Position numbers and translations under genes: made by a program
Part shown: in pieces, positions 17,831 to 26,784 of the stretch
Layout: each line of letters begins with the position of its first letter
Numbering within the stretch: the stretch's first letter is position 1
The notes under the pieces: model-generated
Database searches by the model: none
What the model was told of the DNA's origin: nothing
Seen by the model: the letters and a program-made list of their open reading frames with translations, nothing else
From: an uncultured Tateyamaria sp.
Lineage (GTDB): Bacteria; Pseudomonadota; Alphaproteobacteria; Rhodobacterales; Rhodobacteraceae
Assembly (NCBI RefSeq): GCF_947487805.1
Contig: NZ_CANKXW010000008.1
Coordinates: forward strand, 62,001-126,000
Length of the DNA: 64,000 nt
Direction of reading: 5' to 3'

Positions 17831-18826
17831 ATGACCCTGATGCAGAAATTCCTCGGCGCGACCGCGGCAATGGCCCTGTCGGCCGGTGCGGCGCTGGCCG
17901 ATCCTGCGCTGATCTTTGACCTTGGCGGCAAATTCGACAAATCCTTCAACGAAGCGGCCTTTAACGGTGCCAAGCGTTGGGCCGACGAGACAGGCGGCAC
18001 GTTCCGCGAAATCGAACTGCAATCCGAAGCACAGCGCGAGCAGGCCCTGCGCCGCTTTGCCGAAGCAGGCGCAAACCCCATCGTCATGGCCGGTTTCGCC
18101 TTTGCCGACGCGTTGGGTCAAGTGGCCGCGGACTATCCCGACACCAAGTTCACGATCATCGACATGGTTGTTGACGCGCCCAACGTGCGCTCGGTTGTCT
18201 TCAACGAGCACGAAGGCTCCTACCTCGTCGGCATGATGGCGGCGATGGCGTCCGAATCCGATACGGTCGGCTTTATCGGCGGCATGGACATCCCGCTGAT
18301 CCGCAAATTCGCCTGTGGCTACGCCCAGGGCGTCAAGGCCGTGAACGCGGACGCAACAGTTGTCGCCAACATGACAGGCACGACACCCTCGGCCTGGAAC
18401 GACCCGGTCAAAGGCTCCGAACTGACCAAGGCCCAGATCAGCCAGGGCGCTGATGTGGTTTACGCTGCCGCAGGCGGCACCGGCGTGGGTGTGCTGCAAA
18501 CCGCCGCCGACGAGGGCATCCTGTCCATCGGCGTCGACAGCAACCAGAACTACCTGCACTCGGGCAAGGTCCTGACATCGATGATGAAACGCGTCGACAA
18601 CGCCGTCTTCTCCGCCTTCAGCGACGGTGTCGACATGGAAACCGGGTTCCAGGTGATGGGTCTGGCCAATGGCGGCGTCGGCTATGCGCTGGACGAACAC
18701 AACGCCGACCTGGTGCCGGATTCGATGCGCAACGCAGTGGACGAAGCCTCCGACAAGATCGCAAGCGGCGAGCTGGCCGTGCACGACTACATGTCCGACG
18801 ACAGCTGCCCCGTTCTGGACTTCTGA
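17831..18826 (+). CDS. BMP/PnrA-like nucleoside ABC transporter, substrate-binding protein
   Basis: The 331-residue protein begins with a Sec signal (MTLMQKFLGATAAMALSAGAALA) at ATG 17831. It has the BMP family landmarks LIFDLGGKFDKSFNEAAFNGA and NEHEGSYLVGMMAA, and KVLTSMMKRVDNAV near the end. Such proteins (PnrA, BmpA) bind purine nucleosides. It is followed by an ATPase and two permeases in the standard order, so this is a complete nucleoside importer; the exact substrate is inferred. Confidence 0.92.
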   Translation: MTLMQKFLGATAAMALSAGAALADPALIFDLGGKFDKSFNEAAFNGAKRWADETGGTFREIELQSEAQREQALRRFAEAGANPIVMAGFAFADALGQVAADYPDTKFTIIDMVVDAPNVRSVVFNEHEGSYLVGMMAAMASESDTVGFIGGMDIPLIRKFACGYAQGVKAVNADATVVANMTGTTPSAWNDPVKGSELTKAQISQGADVVYAAAGGTGVGVLQTAADEGILSIGVDSNQNYLHSGKVLTSMMKRVDNAVFSAFSDGVDMETGFQVMGLANGGVGYALDEHNADLVPDSMRNAVDEASDKIASGELAVHDYMSDDSCPVLDF

Positions 18827-18844
18827 TCCCGGATCATACCACAG

Positions 18845-18881
18845 CTGGGCCGCGCGGTTAATCCCGTCGCGGCCCAGATTT
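18845..18881 (+). terminator. Hairpin after the binding-protein gene (partial terminator or 3' stabiliser)
   Basis: CTGGGCCGCG (18845-18854) pairs perfectly with CGCGGCCCAG (18868-18877) and is followed by ATTTT. It lies between the binding protein and the ATPase gene, where partial termination would give an excess of binding protein over the membrane complex. Confidence 0.6.
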
Positions 18882-18920
18882 TGACCCCATACCGCGCCCC
18901 GCCGTCCAAGGATCGCCCCC

Positions 18921-20441
18921 ATGACCTCCCCCGCCATTGAGCTGAAAGGCATCTCCAAGGCCTTCGGCCCCGTCCAGGCCAACAAGGATATCTCGATCCG
19001 GGTCATGCCCGGCACCATCCACGGGATCATCGGCGAAAACGGCGCAGGCAAATCGACGCTGATGTCGATCCTTTACGGGTTTTACAAGGCCGACGCGGGC
19101 GAGATCTTCATCTCCGGCACCCGCACCGACATCCCCGACAGCCAGGCCGCGATTGCCGCGGGCATCGGCATGGTGTTCCAGCATTTCAAACTGGTCGAAA
19201 ACTTCACCGTGCTGGAAAACATCATCCTCGGCGCCGAGGACGGCGGGTTCCTGAAACCGTCGCTGGCCAAGGCCCGCAAATCGCTGGTCGACCTGGCCGC
19301 CGAATACGAATTGAACGTCGATCCCGACGCCCTGATCGAAGATATCGGCGTCGGCATGCAGCAGCGTGTGGAAATCCTCAAGGCGCTTTACCGCCAGGCC
19401 GATATCCTGATCCTGGACGAGCCCACCGGCGTGCTGACCCCGGCAGAAGCCGACCAGCTCTTCCGCATCCTCGGCCGCCTGCGCGAAGAGGGCAAAACCA
19501 TCATCCTGATCACGCACAAGCTGCGCGAGATTATGGACATAACCGACACTGTCAGCGTGATGCGCCGAGGCGAAATGACGGCAACGGTCAAGACATCCGA
19601 AACCAGCCCCGAAGAGCTCGCCGAACTGATGGTAGGCCGCAAGGTCCTCTTGCGCGTCGACAAGGTCCCGGCAACGCCAGGCGACGTCGTTCTGGACGTC
19701 CAGGCCTTGCGCGTCGTGGACGAACAGGGTGTGGAACGGCTGCGCGGCATCGATCTCCAGGTGCGCGCGGGCGAAATCCTCGGCATCGCGGGCGTGGCCG
19801 GAAACGGCCAATCCGAACTTCTCGAAGTGCTGGGCGGATATGCCGATGCCACAGGCACGGTCACCCTGAACGGTGCGCCCATCGACCTCACCGGCCGCCA
19901 TTCCGACGGACGGTCCCGCCGCGCACGCGGTATCGCCCACGTCCCCGAGGACCGCCAGCGCGAGGGCCTGATCATGGATTTCGCCGCTTGGGAAAATACA
20001 GCCTTTGGCTATCACCGCGACGCTCAGTACCAATCCGGCATGCTCAGCAACAATGCCGCGATCAAGGCCGACACCCAGGCCAAGATGGACCGTTTCGATG
20101 TCCGCCCCCCGCACCCGCACCTGGCGGCCAAGAACTTCTCCGGAGGCAACCAGCAAAAGATCGTCCTCGCCCGCGAGATCGAACGCAATCCCGACCTGCT
20201 CCTGATCGGCCAACCAACCCGCGGCGTCGACATCGGCGCCATCGAATTCATCCACCAGCAAATCGTGGCCCTGCGGGATCAGGGCAAGGCGATCCTGCTG
20301 GTATCAGTCGAGCTCGAGGAAATCCTGTCCCTCGCCGACCGCGTCGCGGTCATGTTCGACGGTCGCATCATGGGCGAACGCCAATCCACCCAGACCGATG
20401 AAAAGGAACTCGGCCTCCTCATGGCAGGGGTGGACGCATGA
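18921..20441 (+). CDS. Nucleoside ABC transporter, double ATP-binding protein
   Basis: The 506-residue protein has two fused ABC domains. The first has Walker A GENGAGKST and Walker B LILDEPT. The second has GVAGNGQSE in place of a normal Walker A and the signature FSGGNQQKIVLAREI, the asymmetry typical of the carbohydrate-uptake-2 type ATPases used by BMP transporters. It energises import through the two permeases encoded downstream. Confidence 0.95.
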   Translation: MTSPAIELKGISKAFGPVQANKDISIRVMPGTIHGIIGENGAGKSTLMSILYGFYKADAGEIFISGTRTDIPDSQAAIAAGIGMVFQHFKLVENFTVLENIILGAEDGGFLKPSLAKARKSLVDLAAEYELNVDPDALIEDIGVGMQQRVEILKALYRQADILILDEPTGVLTPAEADQLFRILGRLREEGKTIILITHKLREIMDITDTVSVMRRGEMTATVKTSETSPEELAELMVGRKVLLRVDKVPATPGDVVLDVQALRVVDEQGVERLRGIDLQVRAGEILGIAGVAGNGQSELLEVLGGYADATGTVTLNGAPIDLTGRHSDGRSRRARGIAHVPEDRQREGLIMDFAAWENTAFGYHRDAQYQSGMLSNNAAIKADTQAKMDRFDVRPPHPHLAAKNFSGGNQQKIVLAREIERNPDLLLIGQPTRGVDIGAIEFIHQQIVALRDQGKAILLVSVELEEILSLADRVAVMFDGRIMGERQSTQTDEKELGLLMAGVDA

Positions 20442-20443
20442 TC

Positions 20444-20502
20444 CCTTCCTTTCGCCAGAAATACCTTGGGGGGGTCGCGCAAGCGACGGGGGTGAAACCC
20501 CC
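20444..20502 (+). repeat. Intergenic repeat with two hairpins (copy 1)
   Basis: Beginning 3 nt after a stop codon, a box (CTTCCTTTCGC, then AATACCT and GGGGG) is followed by two adjacent hairpins: GTCGC-GCAA-GCGAC (20474-20487) and GGGGGT-GAA-ACCCCC (20488-20502). The same box and hairpin layout occurs at 63498-63555. The base pairing is kept while the stem sequences differ, so the element is probably selected as structure. I recall similar elements being frequent in Rhodobacterales genomes. Confidence 0.7.
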
Positions 20503-20550
20503 TGAAACATCGCGTGTGCGCAGCACGCATTCAGAGAACGAAAGCAAACC

Positions 20551-21648
20551 ATGGACGTGATGCCCAAATGGGCCGAGGTCATCCTCGTGCCGCTGATCTC
20601 ACTGATCCTCGCCGCCATCCTGTCGGCGCTCGTCATCCTCGCCATCGGCGAAGACCCCGTGGCCGCCGTCAACCTGATGGTCACGGGCGCATTGGGTTCG
20701 ACCTATGGCTGGGGCTACACGCTCTACTACGCCACCAATTTCATGTTCACCGGCCTCGCCGTCTCTGTGGCCTTTCACGCCGGCCTCTTCAACATCGGCG
20801 GCGAGGGGCAGGCGATGCTGGGCGGGCTGGGTGTGGCACTTGTGCTGCTCTTCATCCCATGGCCGCACTGGACGGTGGCACTGCTGGCCGCCACCGCCGG
20901 AGCGGCCGTCTTCGGCGCGCTCTGGGCCGCGATCCCGGCCTATCTGCAAGCCAAGCGCGGCAGCCATATCGTGATCACCACGATTATGTTCAACTTCATC
21001 GCCGCCGCCGTCCTCAACTACATGCTGGTCAATCAACTGCGCCCCGCAGGCAGCATGGATCCCGCCACTCAACGCTTCCGCGAGGCCGTTCACTTGCCCA
21101 GCCTGCACGAACTCCTGGCCCCTTTCGGTATCGCCTTTTCCAAGGCTGCACCGGCCAACGTCTCTTTGGTCATCGCGCTTATCGCCTGCGTTCTGGTCTG
21201 GCTCCTGATCTGGCGCACGCCGCTGGGGCTCGAAATCCGGTCCTACGGCAAATCGCAACGCGCGGCGCGCTATGCCGGGATCGGCGCGGTGCGCATCACC
21301 ATGATCGCCATGCTGATCTCTGGCGCGCTGGCGGGCATGATGGCCATCAACAATGTGATGGGCGAGGCCGAGCGTCTGGTCCTGAACGCGGTTGAAGGCG
21401 CGGGCTTCATCGGCATCGCCGTGGCCCTGATGGGCCGCAGCCACCCCTTCGGCGTATTCCTCGCCGCAATCCTCTTTGGCTTTCTCTATCAGGGCGGCGC
21501 TGAACTCGCGCTCTGGACGTCGATCCCGCGCGAACTGATCGTGGTCATCCAGGCCTTGGTGATCCTGTTCACCGGCGCGCTGGACAACATGGTCCGCATG
21601 CCGCTGGAACGGATCTTTCTGGCGATGCGCCGGGGAGGTGCCGCATGA
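20551..21648 (+). CDS. Nucleoside ABC transporter permease 1
   Basis: The 365-residue protein has about 9-10 hydrophobic segments and the family landmark FHAGLFNIGGEGQAMLGGLG, shared with RbsC/BmpB-type permeases. It forms the membrane channel with the next permease. Its stop overlaps the start of the next gene (ATGA), and a hairpin repeat lies between it and the ATPase gene upstream. Confidence 0.93.
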   Translation: MDVMPKWAEVILVPLISLILAAILSALVILAIGEDPVAAVNLMVTGALGSTYGWGYTLYYATNFMFTGLAVSVAFHAGLFNIGGEGQAMLGGLGVALVLLFIPWPHWTVALLAATAGAAVFGALWAAIPAYLQAKRGSHIVITTIMFNFIAAAVLNYMLVNQLRPAGSMDPATQRFREAVHLPSLHELLAPFGIAFSKAAPANVSLVIALIACVLVWLLIWRTPLGLEIRSYGKSQRAARYAGIGAVRITMIAMLISGALAGMMAINNVMGEAERLVLNAVEGAGFIGIAVALMGRSHPFGVFLAAILFGFLYQGGAELALWTSIPRELIVVIQALVILFTGALDNMVRMPLERIFLAMRRGGAA

Positions 21649-22619
21649 ACTTTCTCGCACTATTTGACCTTTCGGTCCTCGATTCCACTGTCCGGCTTGC
21701 CACGCCCCTGCTGCTTGCCTGCCTTGCCGGGCTCTTCTCCGAACGGGGCGGCATCTTTGACATCGGCCTAGAGGGCAAGATGCTGGCCGCGGCCTTTTTC
21801 TCCGCCGCGCTTGCGGCGATGACGGGGAATGTCTGGGTCGGCCTTCTGGCGGGGATCGGCGCATCCCTGACGCTGTCGGCAGTCCATGGGCTTGCCTCAA
21901 TCACCTTTCGTGGCAACCAGCTGATTTCCGGCGTAGCGATCAACTTCCTCGCCGCGGGCATGACGGTTCTGATTGCGCAGGACTGGTTCCAACAAGGCGG
22001 GCGCACCCCGTCGCTGATCGGCGGCGGACGGTTCGAGCCGATCACCCTGCCCTTTGCCGAGGCGCTCAGCACGGTGCCGTTTCTGGGGCCCATCTATTCC
22101 GAACTGATCTCGGGCCATTCGATCCTGGTCTACGTGGCGCTCCTTTGTGTGCCGGGGACATGGTACATCCTGTTCCGCACGCGCTTTGGCCTGCGGCTGC
22201 GCGCGGTGGGTGAAAACCCCGCGGCCGTCGACACGGCGGGCGTCAGCGTCATTGGCCTGCGCTTTGCTGCGGTGGGCATCTGCGGGATCCTGTGCGGGAT
22301 TGCCGGTGCCTATCTGGCCACCGGGCTGCAAGCCGGGTTCGTCAAGGACATGACCGCCGGGCGCGGCTTCATCGCGCTGGCTGCCCTGATCTTTGCCAAG
22401 TGGCGGCCATGGCACGCGCTGTGGGCCACGCTGCTCTTTGGGTATCTCCAGGCCATCGCCCTGCGGCCCGACATCATCGAGGGCGCGCTTGGCTTCAAGG
22501 TACAGGTGCAACTGCTCGATGCGCTGCCTTATATCCTGACCGTGGTGATTCTCGCGGGCTTTGTCGGCAAGGCCATTCCACCCCGCGCGGGCGGGGAGCC
22601 GTACGTCAAGGAACGCTGA
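21645..22619 (+). CDS. Nucleoside ABC transporter permease 2
   Basis: The 324-residue protein has about 8 hydrophobic segments and the permease motif SERGGIFDIGLEGKMLAAAF. A cytoplasmic loop LRLRAVGENPAAVDTAGVSV corresponds to the coupling helix region. It is the last gene of the importer operon and is translationally coupled to permease 1. Confidence 0.93.
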   Translation: MNFLALFDLSVLDSTVRLATPLLLACLAGLFSERGGIFDIGLEGKMLAAAFFSAALAAMTGNVWVGLLAGIGASLTLSAVHGLASITFRGNQLISGVAINFLAAGMTVLIAQDWFQQGGRTPSLIGGGRFEPITLPFAEALSTVPFLGPIYSELISGHSILVYVALLCVPGTWYILFRTRFGLRLRAVGENPAAVDTAGVSVIGLRFAAVGICGILCGIAGAYLATGLQAGFVKDMTAGRGFIALAALIFAKWRPWHALWATLLFGYLQAIALRPDIIEGALGFKVQVQLLDALPYILTVVILAGFVGKAIPPRAGGEPYVKER

Positions 22620-22731
22620 CGCGAACAAAGGCAAACCATATGCGTCCAGATTGGCGAGAAACTTAGCGCCAGTTCGCTGCGCGGCGGCATGACACCTTGA
22701 TTTCGGTTCAGCCGCCGTCCTAACAGGGACC

Positions 22732-23649
22732 ATGCAAATCTACCTGCCCATTGCCGAAGTATCGGTCAACGCCTTCCTGCTTTTGGGATTGGGCGGAATG
22801 GTGGGTATTTTGTCAGGCATGTTCGGCGTCGGTGGCGGGTTCCTGATGACGCCGCTGCTGTTCTTTATCGGCATCCCGCCTGCCGTTGCGGTGGCCACCG
22901 AGGCCAACCAGATCGTCGCCTCGTCCTTTTCCGGCGTGCTCGCGCATTTCAGGCGCAAGACGGTGGACCTCAGGATGGGGGTTGTGCTGCTGATCGGCGG
23001 CCTTGTCGGCGCCGCGCTGGGTGTGTTTGTCTTCAACTACCTCAAATCGCTGGGCCAGGTCGATCTGCTGGTCAAGCTTTGCTATGTGGTGTTCCTCGGT
23101 GTGATCGGTGGGCTGATGTTCATCGAAAGCCTGAACGCGATCCGCAAGACCGCCAAGGGCGGCGCGGTGCCCAAGCGCAAGAAGCACAACTGGATCCACA
23201 AGCTGCCCTTCAAGATGCGGTTCCGTGTGTCTGGCCTCTATATCTCGGTGATACCTCCGCTTTTGGTGGGTCTCGTGGTTGGTATTCTGGCCGCGATCAT
23301 GGGTGTTGGCGGCGGGTTCATCATGGTGCCGGCAATGATCTATCTGCTGGGCATGCCGACCAAAGTGGTCGTGGGCACGTCGCTCTTCCAGATCATCTTT
23401 GTCACCGCGTTCACCACGATGCTGCACGCCACGACGAACTTTACCGTGGATGTGGTACTGGCGGTGCTGCTGCTGGTCGGTGGCGTGATCGGCGCGCAGA
23501 TCGGCACGCGGATCGGCGTAAAGATGAAGGCCGAACAGCTGCGTATCCTGCTGGCCATCATGGTGCTGGCGGTCTGCGGCAAGCTGGCCTTTGACCTGCT
23601 GGTCATGCCGTCGGAGCTTTATTCCATCGGCGCGGCGGAGGGGCATTGA
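22732..23649 (+). CDS. TauE/SafE family anion exporter
   Basis: The 305-residue protein has about eight transmembrane segments and two copies of the family motif, GMFGVGGGFLMTPLLFFIG and AIMGVGGGFIMVPAMIYLLG. TauE/SafE proteins move sulfite, sulfoacetate or related organosulfur anions. The next gene, a TIGR02186-type protein, starts in the stop codon, a pairing I recognise from alphaproteobacteria. Confidence 0.92.
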   Translation: MQIYLPIAEVSVNAFLLLGLGGMVGILSGMFGVGGGFLMTPLLFFIGIPPAVAVATEANQIVASSFSGVLAHFRRKTVDLRMGVVLLIGGLVGAALGVFVFNYLKSLGQVDLLVKLCYVVFLGVIGGLMFIESLNAIRKTAKGGAVPKRKKHNWIHKLPFKMRFRVSGLYISVIPPLLVGLVVGILAAIMGVGGGFIMVPAMIYLLGMPTKVVVGTSLFQIIFVTAFTTMLHATTNFTVDVVLAVLLLVGGVIGAQIGTRIGVKMKAEQLRILLAIMVLAVCGKLAFDLLVMPSELYSIGAAEGH

Positions 23650-24398
23650 TGCGCTTGTTGATGATCCTGCTGTGCCTCGCCCTGCCCGCTGCGGCCGAAG
23701 AAGTGGTGCTGGGCCTCAGCCAGAAAGAGGTGGCGATCACCACCAATTTCGACGGCTCCGAGATCTTTGTCTTTGGCGCGGTCAAACGCGACGCGCCGCA
23801 GCCAGAGGGCAAACTGGGTGTCATCGTCACCATCAGCGGCCCGCCGGTGCCCGTGTCGGTCCGCAAAAAGGAACGCCGGTTCGGCATCTGGGTCAACACG
23901 GACGTGGTCGAGATCGAAGCCGCGCCGAGCTATTATGCCGTGGCCACAAGCGGCCCGATTGATGACGTGCTCGACACGCGCGAAAACATCCTGCGCCGGG
24001 TCACGGTGACCAGTATGATCCAATCGATCAGCGCGCCGACGACGGTTCTGGATGCCACCGGCTATGTCAAAGCGCTGATCCGCATCCGGGAAAAAGCCGA
24101 GGCGTTCCAACTGCTTGAGGGCAAGGTCGTCATAGACGATGACACGCTGTTCCGCACGCGGATCAAGTTGCCCGCGGCGTTGACCGAAGGCGCCTATCAG
24201 ACGCGCATCCTGCTGACGCGGGACGGGCAGGTTGTGGACCATTACCAGACGGCAATCGACGTGCGCAAAGTCGGGCTGGAACGGTGGCTGTATAGCCTGA
24301 GCCGCAATCAACCCTTTCTCTATGGGCTGATGTCGCTCGCGATTGCGATCTTTGCCGGTTGGGGTGCGTCGGCGGCCTTTTCGCTTTTGCGGAACTGA
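23649..24398 (+). CDS. TIGR02186-type membrane protein associated with TauE
   Basis: I use ATG 23649, whose A is the last base of the preceding TGA; a TTG at 23646 is also possible. The 249-residue protein has a signal peptide (MRLLMILLCLALPAAAE), a beta-rich periplasmic domain with VVLGLSQKEVAITTNFDGSE, and a C-terminal transmembrane segment (FLYGLMSLAIAIFAGWGASA). It matches the alphaproteobacterial family TIGR02186, of unknown function. Coupling to the exporter gene suggests an accessory subunit. Confidence 0.85.
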   Translation: MRLLMILLCLALPAAAEEVVLGLSQKEVAITTNFDGSEIFVFGAVKRDAPQPEGKLGVIVTISGPPVPVSVRKKERRFGIWVNTDVVEIEAAPSYYAVATSGPIDDVLDTRENILRRVTVTSMIQSISAPTTVLDATGYVKALIRIREKAEAFQLLEGKVVIDDDTLFRTRIKLPAALTEGAYQTRILLTRDGQVVDHYQTAIDVRKVGLERWLYSLSRNQPFLYGLMSLAIAIFAGWGASAAFSLLRN

Positions 24399-24433
24399 CC
24401 GCGCCAAGTGGCGGTGCGCCATAAAGGCACACC

Positions 24434-25963
24434 TTACGGGTCGGTATCGGCCTCAAGCGTAAGGGTTGCGGCAGGTGTGCTGCGCAGATCGTCCACGCTG
24501 AGCGGGCCGGTGGGTTTCGACAACCGGTTGCGCACTACCCAGATCAGCCGTTCCTGCGCGCGGGTGATCGCCACATAGGCCAGACGTTTCCACAAGGGTT
24601 GTCCCGCCTCGCTGCGACCCATACGCGCCGCGGCGTAGAGGTCCGGCGCAAAGACCTGCACCGTGTCCCATTGGCTGCCTTGCGCCTTGTGGATGGTCAC
24701 CGCGGCCCCATGCAGAAACGTCGCCCCCATACGGGCGGCGAAAGGGATGAACGGCTCTTCCTCATCGGGTTTCTCAATCTTGACGATGGACGCCGCCGAG
24801 ACTTGCGGATCTTCGGCCCCCATCACGTGCAGGCGCGAGAACCCCGGTTTGCGCCCTTCGCCCAGAAAGATGACCTGCGCGCCCTTGATCAGCCCCCGTG
24901 CCTCGAGATCGAGGCGCTTTTTGCGGTGTTTGAGCGGCAACTCGAGCCCGTCGCAGATCAGCGGCTCGCCTTCGAGCAGACGATCCTCGGGCGCACCGTG
25001 CACACTGCGGAAGGCGTTGATCAGGCGGATGCGCGTCGCGTTGCGCCACACAAGCACCGGGCTGCGCGCCATCAGATCGACCTCGACCCGCTGGCCCCAG
25101 ACGACACGCTCATCGCGTTGCGCCGCCTCTTCGACCATTCGTTCAAACGCGTAAAAATCCACCTGCGGATCGGCGAGCGCATGGGCCAGATCGAGGATCG
25201 GGTTGTCCGCCTCTTGCCGGTGGATGCGGTTGAGGTTCAGCACACGGCGTTCAGGCAGTTTCTCGAACACCATCGTGCCGGATTGGTTGACCGGGGCCAG
25301 CTGTGCCGGGTCACCAAAGAGCAGCAGCGTCGGAAAGATCTCCTTGAGATCCTCGAACTGTTTGTCGTCCAGCATCGACGCCTCGTCGATGAAACCCACA
25401 TCCAGCGGCTCTTCGCGACGTTTCCAGCCGGTGATAAAGTCGCTGCCCCGCAGCCCGGCCGCCGCGAGCGCACCGGGGATGGATTTGTTGTTCTGATAAA
25501 ACGCATGTGCGCGGTCGAGCGCCTGATCGGTCAGCCCCTCGATCTCGGGGCGGTCGCCATTTCCGGCCAGCCATTCCGCGATGCGTTCATATTCGGGGTC
25601 ATAGACGGGCGTGTAAAGGATGCGGTGGATCGTCGTTGCGGGCACCCCGCGAAAGCGCAGGACACTGGCGGCCTTGTTGGTGGGGGCCAAGATCGCCAGG
25701 GTGCGTTTGTCCCGCCGCTTGCGGGATTCGTAGTCGCCCGAAACGATCTCGACGCCCGCAGTTTCCAGCGTTTTGTACAATTCGGACAGGAGCAGCGTTT
25801 TGCCAGACCCCGCCTTGCCGGTGATCGCCATCACCGAGGCCGTCTTGGTCTTTGGCGGCATCAAAAGTGCGTCGTCCAGATCGATCCCCGCACCGCGCAG
25901 CAGCTCGGTAACCGCATCGAATGCACTGGCCTGATCGTCGGAAAGGGCGAGGGACTGCGTCAT
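24434..25963 (-). CDS. RecD-like SF1B DNA helicase
   Basis: The 509-residue protein has Walker A ITGKAGSGKTLL, motif Ia ILAPTNKAA, Walker B VGFIDEASML, motif III LLLFGDPAQLAPV, and C-terminal motifs VTIHKAQGSQW and YVAITRAQERLI. This is the RecD/Dda-like SF1B pattern (5'-3' DNA helicase), without the N-terminal region of RecD2. It is probably a stand-alone repair helicase. It is convergent with the TIGR02186 gene and lies head-to-tail upstream of luxI. Confidence 0.92.
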   Translation of the reverse strand: MTQSLALSDDQASAFDAVTELLRGAGIDLDDALLMPPKTKTASVMAITGKAGSGKTLLLSELYKTLETAGVEIVSGDYESRKRRDKRTLAILAPTNKAASVLRFRGVPATTIHRILYTPVYDPEYERIAEWLAGNGDRPEIEGLTDQALDRAHAFYQNNKSIPGALAAAGLRGSDFITGWKRREEPLDVGFIDEASMLDDKQFEDLKEIFPTLLLFGDPAQLAPVNQSGTMVFEKLPERRVLNLNRIHRQEADNPILDLAHALADPQVDFYAFERMVEEAAQRDERVVWGQRVEVDLMARSPVLVWRNATRIRLINAFRSVHGAPEDRLLEGEPLICDGLELPLKHRKKRLDLEARGLIKGAQVIFLGEGRKPGFSRLHVMGAEDPQVSAASIVKIEKPDEEEPFIPFAARMGATFLHGAAVTIHKAQGSQWDTVQVFAPDLYAAARMGRSEAGQPLWKRLAYVAITRAQERLIWVVRNRLSKPTGPLSVDDLRSTPAATLTLEADTDP

Positions 25964-26033
25964 GCCGCGACCCTATATCCGGGCCGCGGCATGAACCAGC
26001 AGGTTTCAACGCGCTGTCGTGGATTGTTGCCCC

Positions 26034-26669
26034 TCAGGCGGTCTGCGCGAATGTCGGCGCGGGCGCTGTGCCAAAGGCGCGGTCGAACCACTGGCGCGAC
26101 CGTTCGAGGGGCACGCCTGCGCGTTCGGCGACCTTGGCCGCCGCGTCCGGGTCAAAGTGCCAAAGCCCAACGCTGATCTGATCGCGGCCGGATCCGGCAC
26201 TGCCCAGCACTTCGGGCGAAGATCCGATCATGCGGTAGATGCGCACCATTCGGGCATCAAAAACGCCGACAAAGTGTTCAACGCCAAAGTTCTGCATGAT
26301 CTCGCCGCCGCCCAGCATCAACGCGGCTGCGACGTGACCACCCGCGCCACGGGTCAGGCAAAAACGGGTGCATTCCCAGATCAGCGGGCTTTTGATCGGG
26401 CCGGAGATCAGGTCTGTAAAGTGTTCGTTGACCATCGTGCGGCCCACCGTCGGCAGGAACCGCATGGAGCCACCATGGCTGCCGTCCGGCTCTTCCCAAA
26501 TGACATAGAGCGGGTTCAGATCGTCATATTCGTCCCGTTCGTGCCCGTGGGCATCGATATCGACATCCCATCCCAGACGCGTCTTGAATTGATCCGCGCG
26601 GTCGCGAAACATGGTGCGGGCAAGTTTGGGATGATCGGCAAGGTCAGAGGCATAGACATAGCGCAGCAT
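26034..26669 (-). CDS. luxI: Acyl-homoserine-lactone synthase, LuxI family
   Basis: The 211-residue product starts at ATG 26669 (MLRYVYASDL), with AAGGAG 7 bp upstream. The conserved LuxI residues are present: R and F in MFRDRADQF, W in LGWDV, D and D in DEYDDLN, R in GGSMRFLP, and E and R in IWECTRFC. It makes an N-acyl-homoserine lactone from SAM and an acyl carrier; chain length cannot be read from the sequence. luxR lies directly upstream on the same strand, with a 20-bp dyad between them. Confidence 0.95.
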   Translation of the reverse strand: MLRYVYASDLADHPKLARTMFRDRADQFKTRLGWDVDIDAHGHERDEYDDLNPLYVIWEEPDGSHGGSMRFLPTVGRTMVNEHFTDLISGPIKSPLIWECTRFCLTRGAGGHVAAALMLGGGEIMQNFGVEHFVGVFDARMVRIYRMIGSSPEVLGSAGSGRDQISVGLWHFDPDAAAKVAERAGVPLERSRQWFDRAFGTAPAPTFAQTA

Positions 26670-26756
26670 TCGGGAACTCCTTGGGCAAACCGGGGCAGGT
26701 ATGACCAAAATACTACCGATGCGTGCGTTAACGTCTACTAATACACGCGTGCGATG

Positions 26757-26776
26757 TGTTGCCCTCTGCGGCAACA
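26757..26776 (-). promoter_or_regulatory. Lux-box-like 20-bp inverted repeat upstream of luxI
   Basis: TGTTGCC-CTCTGC-GGCAACA is a perfect dyad of two 7-bp arms and a 6-bp spacer, 20 bp in all, the size of a canonical lux box. It lies 88 bp before the luxI start and 8 bp after the luxR stop. No T-run follows in the luxI direction, which argues against a terminator. Binding by the adjacent LuxR is inferred. Confidence 0.55.
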
Positions 26777-26784
26777 GGCGGGCG

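Noticed and set aside
20444-20502. The double-hairpin repeat as an intrinsic terminator
   Set aside because: It lies inside a transporter operon, has no T-run, and keeps a conserved single-stranded box that terminators do not need.
26757-26776. The luxR-luxI dyad as a terminator of luxR
   Set aside because: No T-run follows on the minus strand, and a 20-bp symmetric element before luxI fits an operator better. Not excluded.
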